Assembly (NCBI GenBank): GCA_025890175.1
Contig: JANPYM010000011.1
Location: 510,821-574,820, forward strand
Source of the DNA: Ciborinia camelliae
Lineage: Eukaryota > Ascomycota > Leotiomycetes > Helotiales > Sclerotiniaceae
Direction of reading: 5' to 3'
Length of the DNA: 64,000 nucleotides
Both the position numbers and the translations under genes were made by a program. The notes below the pieces were generated by a model. That model worked only from the letters and a program-made list of their open reading frames with translations. It made no database searches and was not told where the DNA came from. Shown piece by piece: positions 36,648-51,400 of the stretch (the first letter of the stretch is position 1; each line of letters starts with the position of its first letter).

Positions 36648-36830
36648 TGATATAGATGGGATGGGATATAGATGTGATTTGATATAGATGTGATTTGATA
36701 TAGATGTGATTTGATATAGATGTGATTTGATATATATAGATTTGATATAGATGTGATTTGATATAGATGGGATGGGATATAGATGTGATTCGATATAGAT
36801 GGGATGGGATATGATATGGATATATAATGT
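36648..36830. repeat. 16-bp tandem repeat GTGATTTGATATAGAT
   Basis: Several near-identical copies are interrupted by ATGGGATGGGATATAGAT variants. A second, related block of GATGGATG/GATAGATG tetranucleotides runs from about 36880 to 37170. The phrase AAGGATAATTAGAAA(A/T)TGAAAAG occurs in both blocks (about 36847 and 37075), showing duplication of a larger segment. Confidence 0.85.
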
Positions 36831-37303
36831 GTAAGTATTTAAATAAAGGATAATTAGAAAATGAAAAGATAGTGAAAAGATAGATAGAAAGATGGATGGA
36901 TTGATAAGATGGATGGATTGATAAGATGGATGGATTGATAGATGGATGGATGGATGGATGAATGGATAGATGTGATTTGATATAGATATGGATGGGATAT
37001 GATATGGATGGATGGATGGATAGATGGATGGATATGATATGATATGGATGTATAATGTGTAAGTATCTAAGTAAAGGATAATTAGAAATTGAAAAGATAG
37101 TGAAAAGATAGATAGAAAGATGGATGGATAGATAGATGGATAGATGGATAGATGGATGGGATATGATATGGATGGATCGATAGAGAGAGAGAAAGCGTGG
37201 TGTATATTAATGATATTTATATTTTTATTTATATTTTTCTTTTCTTGATCGCTGGATGCTGGGTGCTGGGTGCTGGGTGGCTAATGTATGTATGTATGTA
37301 TAT

Positions 37304-37430
37304 ATATATATAGATTTGGTATATATAGATTTGGTATATATAGATTTGGTATATATAGATTTGGTATATATAGATTTGGTATATATAGATTTGGTATATA
37401 TAGATTTGGGATATATAGATTTGGTATATC
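37304..37430. repeat. 15-bp minisatellite ATATATAGATTTGGT
   Basis: About eight copies, nearly perfect (one copy has GGG for GGT). Because the unit is a multiple of three and lacks stops in two forward frames, it creates long artificial frames (YIDLV and FGIYR repeats). Confidence 0.9.
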
Positions 37431-38027
37431 TAGGTATAATGAAGAGAAAGTTGGAGTTGGAGTTAGAGATAGAGTTGGAAAAAAAAGTTGGGGATAAAGG
37501 GATGGAAGGGAGAGAAGGGAGAGAAGGGGAGAAGTTGGAGTTGGAGGGAAGAGAAGGAAGAGGGGATGGGTAGGTATTTAATGGGTAGGTATTTAATGGG
37601 TAGGTACTTGTTTAATGGGTAGGTATAATATCTATCTATAATATCTATCTAGACCAAAATCGACCAACGTACCAAGTACCTAAATAAGTAAGTATCTAAG
37701 TAAGTAAGTAAGCAAGTAACCACCACCATCTCCCATATATCATCTCCTATAGATAGGTAATTGCATATTCATAGGTATTCATATCCATATCCATATCCAT
37801 ATTCATATCCATATCCATTCCCCTTTCCTTTCCCCTTGCCCCATTCCTTTTCCTTTCACCTTCCCCCATATCCCAATCCTCATCCCCATCCTCCTCAGAA
37901 TCATTCATACGAGAGAGACATAGACATAGAAATAGACATAGACATTGAATTCATCATACCTACCTACATATCTACATACTAGGTACCTACATACCTACAT
38001 ACCTGCATACCATAATAATCATATTAT

Positions 38028-38118
38028 CCATCCATCCATTCATGCATCCATTCATTCATGCATCCATTCACGCATCCATTCACGCATCCATTCATGCATC
38101 CATCCAACCAACCAACCA
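38028..38118. repeat. CATCCATTCATG / CAAC short tandem repeats
   Basis: Copies of CATCCATTCA(T/C)G are followed by CAACCAACCAAC. These are simple repeats without coding meaning. Confidence 0.85.
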
Positions 38119-38285
38119 ACCAACCGTTCCCAAACAAAATAAATGCTCATCAACCAATCAATGTAAAGAATCAACGCCGTGATTAACCCCCCAGACCAAA
38201 AAATAAAGCACCAAAAAGCGTGAGCTCTACTCATCTCTCATCTCTCTCTCTCTCTCTCATATCTAACTCATCTAACTCATCTATT

Positions 38286-41218
38286 CTAACCACTGCACAT
38301 CATACATTCCTCTTTGTTATCAATGCTACCTATATTCAATGATTAGTACGCGTGCACGTTTTCCATGAAGCAAAGGAGGAAAGGAGGAAAGGAGATGAAG
38401 AAAACTTACATTGCAACTTAGCATCGGCGTAAATATCATACTCTCGGTTGGTGCTATCATTGCCTTCATCCTCATCCTGATTCTTCTTCTCCACAGTTGG
38501 CGAAAGCAATTCTTCCTCCTTGGGAACTGCATCGGTAGGTTCAGTAGCGAGTGCCTTGGGACTGTCACCTTCCTCAGCATCAGCCTTGAAAGGTGTCTTA
38601 GCAACTGGTGTGTGTGACTCCTTGGTTGGTGCAGGAGGTGGTGTAAGGGTTGGTGTTGGTATATCCTTTGGTGCGCTGATGGATGATGCTGATGATTTAC
38701 CTGCATACATGGGTCTTGGGCCACCACCGCTGGTTGATGAGGCGCTTGAGATATAACCAGAAGATGGTAGAGTGCGCTTCTTCAAAGTACGTTCACGAGC
38801 GACATTGGTGTCAGCTACAAGAAGAGCCTCTTGATCGACGGTGAATTGAATAGGTGCCGAGGCAGCCATGGTACGTAGATAGTACATTCCGGTCTTCAAT
38901 CCCAATTTCCAACCAGCAAAATGCATAGATGTAATCTTGCCCATTGTAGGATCCTTCATGTGAATGTTCATTGATTGAGATTGATCGATAAATGCACCAC
39001 GATCAGCAGCCATTTGAACAATTGTTCGTTGAGAGATTTCCCAAACGGTCTTGTAGAGAGCCTTGATGTCAGCTGGAATATTGGGGATGTTTTGGATGGA
39101 TCCACCATCAGCAATGATACGGTTCTTCATGTTGTCAGACCAGAGACCCATATCGACAAGGTCTTTGAGAAGCCATGGATTAACGACTTGGAATTCTCCG
39201 GCAAGAACACGACGGGAGTAGATGTTTGAGGTGTAAGGTTCGAAACATTCATTGAAGCCAAGAATTTGGGATGTGCTAGCAGTAGGCATGGGTGCAACGA
39301 GGAGGGAGTTACGGATTCCGTGTTGCTTGATGGATTGCTTCAAGGAGTCCCAATCCCACAAATCAGTAGGTGTAACACCCCACATATCATATTGGAGTTC
39401 ACCCTTCGAGACTGGAGAGCCTTGATAAGTGTCGTATGGGCCAAGTTCCTTTGCAATCTCGACAGATGAGGTCAAGGCGGCGTGGTAGATGGTCTCGAAA
39501 ATTTGGATGTTGAGGTGCTTGGCTTCTGGGGAGTCGAATGGGAGACGAAGAGCCAAGAAAGCATCAGCAAGACCTTGAACACCGACAGCGATAGGTCTAT
39601 GACGGAAATTGCTCTTTCTGGCTTCTGCGACTGGATAGTAATTGATGTCAATGATCTTGTTCAAGTTTCTAACAACAACCTGAACAACCTCGTGAAGCTT
39701 TTGGAAGTCATAAGTTCCCTCATTCATGTTGACGAATGTTGGCAAAGCGATAGAAGCCAAGTTACAGCAAGCAACCTCATCTGGTGCAGAGTACTCAACG
39801 ATTTCTGTGCACAAGTTGGAGCTGCGAATAGTACCGAGGTTCTTTTGGTTGCTCTTCTTGTTGCATGCATCTTTGTAAAGCATGAAAGGATTTCCGGTCT
39901 CGGTTTGAGCTTCGAGAATAGAGTACCAAAGCTTTTGAGCCTTGATAGTCTTGCGACCCTTGCCTGCCTTCTCGTAACCCTCGTAGAGAGCCTCGAACTC
40001 CTCACCATAAACATCTGCCAAACCTGGACATTCGTTGGGGCACATGAGAGTCCATTCTCCGTTCTTTTCAACTCGCTTCATGAATAGATCAGGAATCCAC
40101 AAGGCGTAGAAGAGATCGCGTGCACGAACTTCTTCCTTACCATGATTCTTACGTAGATCAAGGAACTCGAAAACATCCGCATGCCATGGCTCAAGGTAAA
40201 CAGCAAAAGCACCAGGACGCTTGTTACCACCTTGGTCAACATATCTGGCAGTGTTGTTGAAAACTCGGAGCATAGGAACAATACCGTTAGAGTTTCCATT
40301 GGTACCAGCAATGTATGCACCAGTAGCACGGATTCTGTGAATGTTGAGACCAATACCACCAGCATTCTTTGAGATCATGGCACAGATCTTCAAAGTGTCG
40401 TAAATACCATCGATACTATCCTCCTTCATGTCGATGAGGAAGCACGATGAAAGTTGTGCTTGTGGAGTACCCGCAGAGAAGAGTGTTGGGGAGGCATGTG
40501 TAAAGTACTTGTTCGACATCAAGTTATATGTTTCGATAGCACTTTCGATATCATCACCGTGAATACCAACGGCAACACGCATGATCATTTGTTGTGGACG
40601 TTCTGCAACCTTGCCATCGAGACGTAGAAGGTATGATCGTTCAAGTGTTTTGAAGCCGAAATATTGGTAGTTGAAATCTCGGTCATAGACAATAGCAGAG
40701 TTGAGTTCCTCCTCATGTCTCATGACACATTCGAATGTTTCCTTGCTGATCATAGGAGATGGCGTGCCATTTCTTGGGTTTGTATATTGGTATAAATCGC
40801 GGATAACATGCGAGAATTGTTTCTTGGTTTGTTTGTGAAGATTGGAGACTGCAATACGAGCAGCGAGAATGGCATAATCGGGATGAGTGACTGTCATGTA
40901 CGCAGCAGTCTCTGCAGCCTTTAGAGGGGGGTTAGCGGGGGGATTTCAAAAAGGACTAGTTTTCAACGCGTCTGCGGGGGTTATCTTACGAGGTTGTCAA
41001 GTTCAATGGTTGTTACACCTTGATAGACACCAGAGATGACTTTTTGGGTGATGGCCGCAGCATCTATGTGATCAGGGTCGAGGGCATAACACAATCTCGA
41101 TACACGGGCTGTGATCTTATCAAATTGGACCCGTTCCTTACGCCCATCTAAATGGAGTGAGCACAGGAAGAAGCCAGGAGTTTAGACTAATGTACATACC
41201 TCTCTTGAAAACATACAT
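38286..41218 (-). CDS. ribonucleoside-diphosphate reductase large subunit (class Ia)
   Basis: Predicted exons 41218-41200, 41147-40990, 40918-38410 and 38329-38286 encode 909 aa. The first exon codes only MYVFKR plus one base; the join gives [17 protein letters not shown], the start of the ATP-cone. The barrel shows SSNLCTEI with the catalytic Asn-x-Cys-x-Glu cluster, specificity-loop [20 protein letters not shown] and [11 protein letters not shown] low-complexity Pro/Ser/Glu tail lies before a 14-codon last exon, which is needed to supply the C-terminal redox pair ECMMCSG that reloads the active-site disulfide. The intron before it (38330-38409) has a TACTAAT branch site. The enzyme makes deoxynucleoside diphosphates for DNA synthesis in the cytosol with the small subunit (not in this window). 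It is single-copy housekeeping in most fungi. Size and motifs are normal. Reading on past the third exon instead would lose the Cys pair. Confidence 0.97.
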
Positions 41219-42138
41219 GGTGGCGGTTTTGTTTGTTGACTCCGTTTTGGGTAGATGGAGGGGTTGAATAAAAAGACAAGTGGAAAGCAAACCACTTGTA
41301 AAATCAGAAATAATTTATTGCCTTGAGGACAATCAAGGAATCAATCAATCAAACTTTGAAGAGAAAAGAGAGGATGTATTGTAGATTGAAAAGTTGGAGG
41401 AATTTGTTGCTTGACAGGAAAAAACAAAGAAGAGTTTACGAGAATTTGGATCCGAATTTAAGAGCACCTGGTACTGGCACTTTACTTTACGCGACTTTCA
41501 AACTCCGCAAAGACGCGTCAAAAAAATAAATGCTAATTGGTAATCTAGCGTGCATTAGCGTGTTTTTCGAGAACAAGGGTACAAGAGTGGTTGGAATTTT
41601 CGACTAAAAGGCTGAGAAAGTTACTAGCGGGGCGGGGCGGTACTGTATGATTATTAGATATTGAAGATGGAGAGAAAGAGAGAGAAAGATTATTGTACCG
41701 TACGGAGTATATCCTCTTTTTCTTCTTCTTCTTGATAGATGGTCTTTTCTCTATTGTGAGGTAATTTAGAAGAGGCAAGTATCGTATCGAAAAGGTTTCT
41801 AATCGTATCGTAGGTCTATAGTATATAGCTGGCACTATTGACCTGACTTGGTCTGCATCACCCCGCCGACGATTAGATTCGTCTCAAGCTATCTAACATT
41901 TACTTTGCCCGCAACCGCAACGCAACCAATGTCCCACTCCTTTTGGAAGTCAAAAAATGCTCGGCGCTCAAATCTTCAATACAATACAGAGACTAAGTCC
42001 GACATCGCATTGCTCCATTCCTTTCCTTTCTTAACTCTTACGCCAATCATCAATCATCATTCATCTCTCACAGGGTATATCAATCATCTAGATCATTACT
42101 GCATATTGTCCATAGCAACCATACTCCATACTATCCCT
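41219..42138. other. intergenic, RNR promoter side
   Basis: 920 bp. The small frames have no protein character. ACGCGTC (41512-41518, and ACGCG elsewhere nearby) fits the MluI-box motif of S-phase genes, which would suit RNR control. The distance of about 295 bp from the start is reasonable, but function is inference. Confidence 0.4.
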
Positions 42139-43119
42139 TCATCTCTCCCTGGTTCCTGCATACCTAACAGGTTGACCTCCTTTACATGGCATTACAGGTT
42201 TTCTAATGGGCATAAAAACATCCAACATCTTGGCTTGTCCATAAGCCATCAAAGAGGAAGATGTCCAATACACCAACATTGCACTCGGCATTTGCAAGGT
42301 AAGTGGAACAATGGCAAGAGCCACCACCTTCAACGAGTTCGATAATCTCCTCAGGAATACACTTTTAGGGCTCCCCATGCCAGTGAGATTCAATAAGATA
42401 GATCCGGAAAGCACGAAAGGAAGTATCAACATTGGATCCGGAATGAGAAGATTGGGAAACCATAATGCTCCTTCTGTCGCAAAGGTTGGTTCTAATAGTA
42501 AAGAGCCCAAGTCCAAGTCGGTGGCAGCCGCAGCCACAGCCTCATTTGAATTACTCGATGTGAACAGTGATTCAATCCATTTCAATAGTCCATCGTGTGC
42601 ACCGCACATTTTTCGAATTGTCTCAACAACCACCATCCAAACAGGTAGTTGCAAAAACGACAGATATTGTTTCCAAGTACCACAACTATATCTAGAATAG
42701 AGTTCCTTCTTTTTCTTTCGCATTTTGTCTTTAACAAATTGGTTTGCCGCATGCGGTCCCAAATGACCAACCTCTTGTATTGATTGTTTTCTAAATTGAT
42801 GTTGCCATGCGTTCATGAGGGGCATTAAGTCGATTTGTTTCTGCGCCGCTTGTCGCGCGTGGATGCCGATTGGGAGGATGAGGATGACCCGGATAGCCAA
42901 AGCAGTGAGAGGTATAGTATAAGCCCATTGGAGGCCAGTGAGAGAGTGCAATCCTTCTAGAACCCCATGTGTAGCTATCAACACGGAATCGAGAGACCGA
43001 GGTCTAGGGGAGGCATGGAATGATCGATAACTCGGAGGAAGTTGTAAGAAGACTTTTGGAATTCTTGAGCTGGTGGAAGGGCGCAGTAAAGTGCGGCTCG
43101 GCCGAAATAGTGTTGACAT
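42139..43119 (-). CDS. Oxa1/YidC-family mitochondrial inner-membrane insertase, Cox18-like
   Basis: Single-exon 326 aa protein. The N-terminus is rich in Arg and Ser without acidic residues (MSTLFRPSRTLLRPSTSSR), as in a mitochondrial presequence. Then come hydrophobic segments in the Oxa1 order: LQWAYTIPLTALAIRVILILP, a long charged matrix loop with KDKMRKKKKELYSR, LQLPVWMVVVETIRKM, LPFVLSGSILLNL and VPLTLQMPSAMLVYWTSSS. The last segment is the family's conserved hairpin. Cox18-type members export the C-terminal domain of cytochrome oxidase subunit 2. The short length and the lack of a long C-terminal ribosome-binding tail favour Cox18 over Oxa1. Its start is 298 bp from the divergent ALG11-like gene. 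No introns are needed. Confidence 0.85.
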   Translation of the reverse strand: MSTLFRPSRTLLRPSTSSRIPKVFLQLPPSYRSFHASPRPRSLDSVLIATHGVLEGLHSLTGLQWAYTIPLTALAIRVILILPIGIHARQAAQKQIDLMPLMNAWQHQFRKQSIQEVGHLGPHAANQFVKDKMRKKKKELYSRYSCGTWKQYLSFLQLPVWMVVVETIRKMCGAHDGLLKWIESLFTSSNSNEAVAAAATDLDLGSLLLEPTFATEGALWFPNLLIPDPMLILPFVLSGSILLNLTGMGSPKSVFLRRLSNSLKVVALAIVPLTLQMPSAMLVYWTSSSLMAYGQAKMLDVFMPIRKPVMPCKGGQPVRYAGTRER

Positions 43120-43417
43120 AGTAATTCAAGTTCCAGGCTGTTCACCGAGAAGAGAAGAGACAATCAAGTCTCGCGCGTATCGATCAATTTCTCAATATCC
43201 TCAACATGACCTGTTAGACTTATGATTTTCGTTGATCCAATCCTAGAAGCTCGTTCACATGTCATCCTTGAAAATTAAAAAGGTCCCGCAATCTCGGTGG
43301 AAGCGGCCGCACGCTCCACCATCTGCGCGTCACAGCCAAAAGTGACACAGTAGCCATGGGAACTCTCGAGACAAAACTCCCTTCCCCTCACTTCTCTTCC
43401 AAAGCTCTAAAAAAGTT
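43120..43417. promoter_or_regulatory. divergent promoter between insertase and mannosyltransferase
   Basis: 298 bp lies between two start codons. GCGGCCGC and GGAAGCGG stretches are more GC-rich than surroundings, as in many housekeeping fungal promoters. No specific site is claimed. Confidence 0.45.
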
Positions 43418-45295
43418 ATGGCGGAATCATGCAAAGCTCCGGACGGCAGTGATATGTGGACATTTGGGCTGGATACCAAATGGACAATTCTAGTAGCTTT
43501 GATTCTTGGTGCGATGCCTTTGATTGTTCTTTTGGGAGGGCCTAAGCTTGTAGGATATGTCGGACGTACGGTGGGGTTTTATTTGAGGCAGAAGACAGCC
43601 GGGAGGAAAGCTCAAGTTTTGGAACGGGTGGAGATTGATGAAAAAGAATATAGGGGGGATAAGGAAAAGAGCCGGGACAGTGATGATTGGGAGAATGTGG
43701 AATCTGATGCGATTGGAACGGCAAGTAATGGACAGAAGGCCGATAAGGAATGGGACGGTATTATTGGATTCTTCCACCCCTTTTGGTATGGAGAGACTCC
43801 TTCTCTTGAATTTATGTTGGCTTGCCTAATATCGTACTAGTAATGCCGGAGGTGGTGGTGAACGTGTTCTATGGGCTGCGATTCTAGCAACTCAAAAACG
43901 ATGGCCCAATGCGAAATGTATCGTCTACACTGGAGATCATGATGTGGACAAATCACAGATTATTGCTAGAGTAAAGGTAAGAACCTGATACTGTGCTCAC
44001 ATAATGCGCCAGCTAATTGAGATAATTAGGATCGTTTCAACATTCAACTCCATCCTCCAACCATCACCTTCCTTTATCTTACAACTAGACATTGGGTTTT
44101 AGCTTCAACATGGCCTCATTTCACACTCCTAGGCCAATCAATCGGATCTCTTATACTTGCGTGGGACGCATTCTCTCTCGTTGTACCGGATATATTCGTG
44201 GATACAATGGGTTACGCATTTGCACTTGGATTTAGCAAGATTTTATTCCCCGAAGTTCCCACTGGAGCATACGTACATTATCCTACCATCTCGACAGATA
44301 TGCTGGGCTCTTTAGACCCTACTTCTGATACCGGAAAACAAGGAGTAAATGCCGGAAAAGGCGAAGGGCTGAGAGGGAAAGCAAAGAAGCTTTATTGGAA
44401 CATATTTGCGAAATTTTATACCTGGGTCGGAGCATCAATTGATGTAGTCCTCACAAACTCCAATTGGACACTCGATCATATCACATCACTATGGGGAGAA
44501 TGGCGACGCGAGCTAAAGAAGCCTATCGCAACAGCAGTCTTTCCTCCCGTAGCTGTGGAAGAACTCGAAGAGAAGATCACTGTAACCGCGAAATCCGAAT
44601 CAATACGTCAACCGGCCCTTCTTTATATTGCTCAATTCCGTCCAGAAAAGAACCACCAACTTATTATAAACGCCTTCGCCGCCTTCAAATCTACTAAATC
44701 TCCTGCAACCAAAGGCGCAAAACTCATTCTCGTTGGCAGTGTTCGCGATGACTCTGATTCGAAACGTGTATATGAATTAAGGTTATTAGCCAACGAATTA
44801 AAGATCAAAGATGATGTAGAGTTTCACTTAGATGCGCCATGGCCAGACATCTTGAAGTGGTTAGGCAAAGCTAGTATTGGGGTCAACGGGATGTGGAATG
44901 AACATTTTGGAATTGGAGTTGTGGAGTACCAGGCCGCAGGATTGATCAGTGTTGTTCACGATAGTGGTGGCCCCAAGAGGGATATAGTTACTAAAATTGA
45001 TGGTTTACCTACTGGTTCGTTCACCTTTTTCTCCTCCCCCCCTCTTCATCTCGCTTGTCTGGATGGTAACTCACCTCGCAATGCAGGCTTCCACGCATCA
45101 ACCGTCGAACAGTTCGCTCAAGGCTTCGAGAGCGCATTATCCCTCCCCCGAGAAGATAAAATCGCAATGCGATTAAGAGCCAGAAAATCGGCGCAAAGAT
45201 TCACAGAAACGGTGTTTGCGAAAAAGTGGATTGTGGGTATGCAGGAACTGGTAGTCTTACGGAGGAAATGGGAGGGGGTTGGAAGGAACTATTAG
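43418..45295 (+). CDS. ALG11: GDP-Man:Man3GlcNAc2-PP-dolichol alpha-1,2-mannosyltransferase
   Basis: Exons 43418-43785, 43841-43976, 44030-45014 and 45087-45295 give 565 aa. An N-terminal membrane helix ([20 protein letters not shown]) precedes the GT-B fold. The first join restores [17 protein letters not shown], the diagnostic Alg11 motif. Others are [26 protein letters not shown], the [12 protein letters not shown] core and [15 protein letters not shown], which is the nucleotide-sugar site with its EX7E-like pair. Alg11 adds the fourth and fifth mannoses to the lipid-linked oligosaccharide on the cytosolic face of the ER, for N-glycosylation. The third intron (72 bp, 45015-45086) has no stop and is a multiple of three, so a raw frame reads through it. 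Splicing there gives the expected [11 protein letters not shown] charged insert at about residues 55-105 is typical of filamentous fungi. Symbol assigned by homology. Confidence 0.95.
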
Positions 45296-46288
45296 CGGTT
45301 GGATTATTTATCGTCTACATAGACTAGAGTTTAGATTGCGTTTGGGGGAGGGGGGGGAGGGGTGAACTGAGAGTTGAGAGTTGAGAGTATATATATACCT
45401 AGTTTGTAAATATTTCGCATATACCCAACCAATATGTAGCAAGTAGCGAGGAGCGAGCATTTCACACGGATTTTTCCCCACGTTATTTCAATGTTACACC
45501 ACACTACATAAGATTCAAATAAATAATCAAATAAACTCTAAACTCTAAACACTAGACTAGACTAGAATGAAATGAAATAAAAAAAATGATCATGTAAATA
45601 CGTATTCAACCACATGTCCATATCCATATCGATATCGATATCGATATCACGCCATCAGAATCAGAAGTTTCTAGCTCCGAGGCGGGAAATCGAAATCGAA
45701 ATCGCGATGAGTGGGCTGGTTTGGTTGGTCTCTCTCTCTCGCTATCGATCGATCGCTCTCTCTCTCGCGCGCGCTATCGCTATCGATCGATGAAAACCCG
45801 CGCCCGTAAACTAAATAACTAACTAACTAACTCTATATCTCTTTCTATCTTTCTATACCTAGGTAGGTAGGTAGGTAGGTATGTATCCTCCAAGTTTCCC
45901 GAGCTTCTTTGGTTACTTTGGGTACTTTGGTTACTTTGGTTACTTTTAAAAGAGATAGATAATCTGCGTTCTAGGATCCCTCCCCCTCTTCCGCCATGCG
46001 TGAACGTCCGTCGTCGGTCGGCTGTTGTTGTTGGTTGTTTCGTTTCCGGGTCTGTGTTTGTGTTTATATCTATATCCATCCTAGCTCAGGCCAGATCAGA
46101 TCAGGCCAGGGCATTCGCATTCGTTGTAAATGGCACCCCGGGGGATTCATCCATCTATACAATTTAACCGCGCGGTGCGCATCTTCGTCCTTCATCCATC
46201 TATCCTTCCTTCAGTTTAATATAAGATTCCACCTCCCTCCCTCCCTGCCTGCCTACATCTCATCTTATCTCATCTCATCCACCAAGAC
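45296..46288. other. intergenic with simple repeats
   Basis: 993 bp between convergent genes. It holds ATCGATATCG and TCTC/CGAT runs (about 45615-45790), TAGG tetranucleotides (about 45858-45882) and repeated TTTGGTTAC (about 45905-45945). No gene seen. Confidence 0.5.
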
Positions 46289-48495
<2,207 letters not shown>

Positions 48496-51400
48496 ATTGA
48501 TTGAGTGTGAAGCTGCTTCTGTTAGCAAATGTTGAATCTACCTACTTCATTCCAAGAGGGTTAGTTTGCATACCAGTTTGACTTGTATGATTACTTCAAG
48601 TGATTTATGTTCTTAACCTTATGAGACGAACAGTGATGAAAGATAAGACCGCTAATTGATTGGTAGCGCCATCAAACCGTGCGGGTGGTTATCAATAGAG
48701 TGGGGCGGGTGGGTTCTTATGATTTCCAACCATCTAAACGGATATGAAAGTGATTCACAAACTTGAAATTGAAATTCGAACTCGGAGAATATATTGACGA
48801 ATAATGAAGGATCAAAATTCGCCATGATTGCGACGTTTTGCTTTATCTCAGTCATAACGGAGCTTACCTATTTTGCTAGCCTCGGGACAAGTCAGATCAG
48901 ACAATCTCAAAGCCTTAAAATTATCGATATAATTATGGAGCCCGATAAAAGTTTAAGGACAGATAGCGTTTATCGCGTAAGATAGCGCTTGTGATTAGAT
49001 ATAGCCTTGATGATTGGTCAATCTTTGATACCCAATATATAATCAGGTGATCACGTGTTGCCACTTTTCATTTTTCAAAAAACATAACTAATCAAAGAGT
49101 TTATTAGAAGTGATGACTCCTGACACTTCAATCCTACCTCATACCTCACCGTCGGACAATATATCCCCGTCACCGACAAGAAATCCTGCACTTACCCTTC
49201 ACTCACTCACTCACTCACTCACTTCTTCACTTCTTGATATCAAGAAAGGGTTGATTATGGGTGAAGCATTTTGGGCAAGCCTAGAATTATTCTTAGGCTG
49301 AAGCTTTCAAATCAGAAAACCGTGTCACTTGCCAGCAGTCAGACCAAGCTCACCACATCATGCTTCATATTATCTTTCTGCTCGTTATAATCTTGGCATC
49401 ATCAGGGCTCCGGACCGATTACCTATCAAATGGGTATATATCATGGCCTCGAGTTTGATACCCTCGACGTCGAGGAGGTAGGACAAGATGTTTCAAGTGG
49501 TTTCTACCGTGCATTACCCATGATCATCGCCAGCCACGGGAAATCCCATCCAATATTATGTGAAGGGCACAAGACCACTGGCTGCCAAAAACTTGTTGGC
49601 ATGCCCTGCATGTTCAAACCCTCTTCCGAAATAAGGCTGAAAATTATGTGATTAAATCGTGGAGTTCATAATCGTGGAGCAATATCTTCCGTGGAATGCC
49701 ACACTTTGATAGAACACAACATTCTAGTTTTGGATGTAGGGGCAGTATAAGCTGACTTTCAGCTTACAACATCGTGCCATGGTACCAAGAAGCCTAATCC
49801 AACAAGTCTCCGATAACGGCTTTGTCGGTGATGCTTATTCAACCATCAGTCACGAGACGCAGGGTTGGGTTGCACTAGATAATTAGTTGGGGGATTCTTG
49901 CGAGAAACACTTACGGTCAATGAAGGAGAATCTATATGCTTCCCATATCTGGAGGTTTAGGTGTGGAAAGAAGTCCTGGAGATTGGCGTAATGCTCACTT
50001 GCCTGCTAATAACATTATTTTAGAAGGCAGAAGTGAAATACAAGAAGACTTGCCTTAGCTCGCGCAGCACTTGGAATAACGATGGAATGGAAATGGAGAG
50101 AGTAGGTAGGGGAAATCATAGCTGCCTAGGTCGGCTAGGTCAGTCAGATCTAAACCTAACCCCTCTTTTCCTCTTCTGATAATTGATATTATGATAATTG
50201 ATTAAAAAGATTCAATTTCAATCTATGCATAAGTCATCAGTATAGTTGTTTAGAAGTCCACAACGTATAGATCAGTTACATGATGCACCATCTTTGAACG
50301 GTTTTCAATCCGTTCTTTGTTTTGAACAATGCGTAGGCTTCTTGTATTTTCTTTGATCTTCTTTTTGTTTGCCTCTTTGCTCTGGCTATTATTTCCAAAC
50401 ACATGTATGAATGCTACTTCCCCTCAAAAGTAATCCATAGAATGCGGGGTTACACTGTAGCTAGGTTTTTTGTACGGCTCGCTTGTTTATTCTGTTCACT
50501 TTATTTTCCAAATATATATAAGAATGATACTCCCCGGCCTCCTCAAAGTAATCCAGAGAATGCGGGGTTACGCTGTAGCTAGGTTTTTTGTACGGCTCGC
50601 TTGTTTATTCTGTTCACTCCACCTTGAGTGAATTTTCCAAACGGTTTCGCATTCGCAACAGGAAAACATCTAAGGGAAAGGGGTAGAAGCTGGCCTTGCC
50701 ATTATTCTAGCTCTACCAAACTTTCCTGTACAATCGGTTCATGCAATAGTTTTCCTCCTGCAGATTGGCAAAACAGTTTGTAGTTAGACAGAGGCGTATA
50801 AAGGTCCCTTTCTTTCCATGGATTGCATACTTGTGTATCTTCTATATATCAAATTCTTTGGATTCATGAGCTCTGTAAATGTAGTATAGAAGTGACCCTT
50901 TATCGAAACCCATGGATTAGACCAAATATTTAGGTCCTGTACCAACTTCCTAAGAACCCCCCTCTTCTAATTCACAACGTGAAAACATATCAATCTGTGT
51001 TCTCAGAGTTCTACCAATCGTCTTCCTTGGTGTGATTTTTTCCAGCCGTATAATTCATTTCCAGCCGTATAATTCACGGCTTCCCAGACAATATACGGCT
51101 AATGCTACGCTCCCAACCTCTCATATGGTTAGGAAACTATTTACCAGAAAGGATTAGCGCGTTAGAGACTTTGATAAAGCAGGAAGCTTTTGAAAATTTT
51201 GAAACTATTCAGAATCTTTCCCACAACAACTAGCATCCCCTTCTTTTCTACTTTCTAACTTCCTTCCTCCATTTCTCGACTTCAAGCTCTTAGCAGTAAC
51301 ACCTATACACTTGAGATATCTCTTGTACTTCCACTTCCTTCTAGATCCTCCTGATTTCAACACCTCGATAATTTCAACCCCCCCTCAAGAAACAAATACC

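Larger units (their letters stand above)
36027..38285. other. repeat-dense intergenic region
   Basis: About 2.3 kb between two genes, mostly short-period tandem repeats (listed separately). Apparent frames of 60-105 codons are by-products of the repeats. No RNA gene was seen. Confidence 0.6.

Noticed and set aside
39482..40087. 201-codon plus-strand frame inside the RNR gene
   Set aside because: Antisense shadow of a conserved enzyme; no motif.
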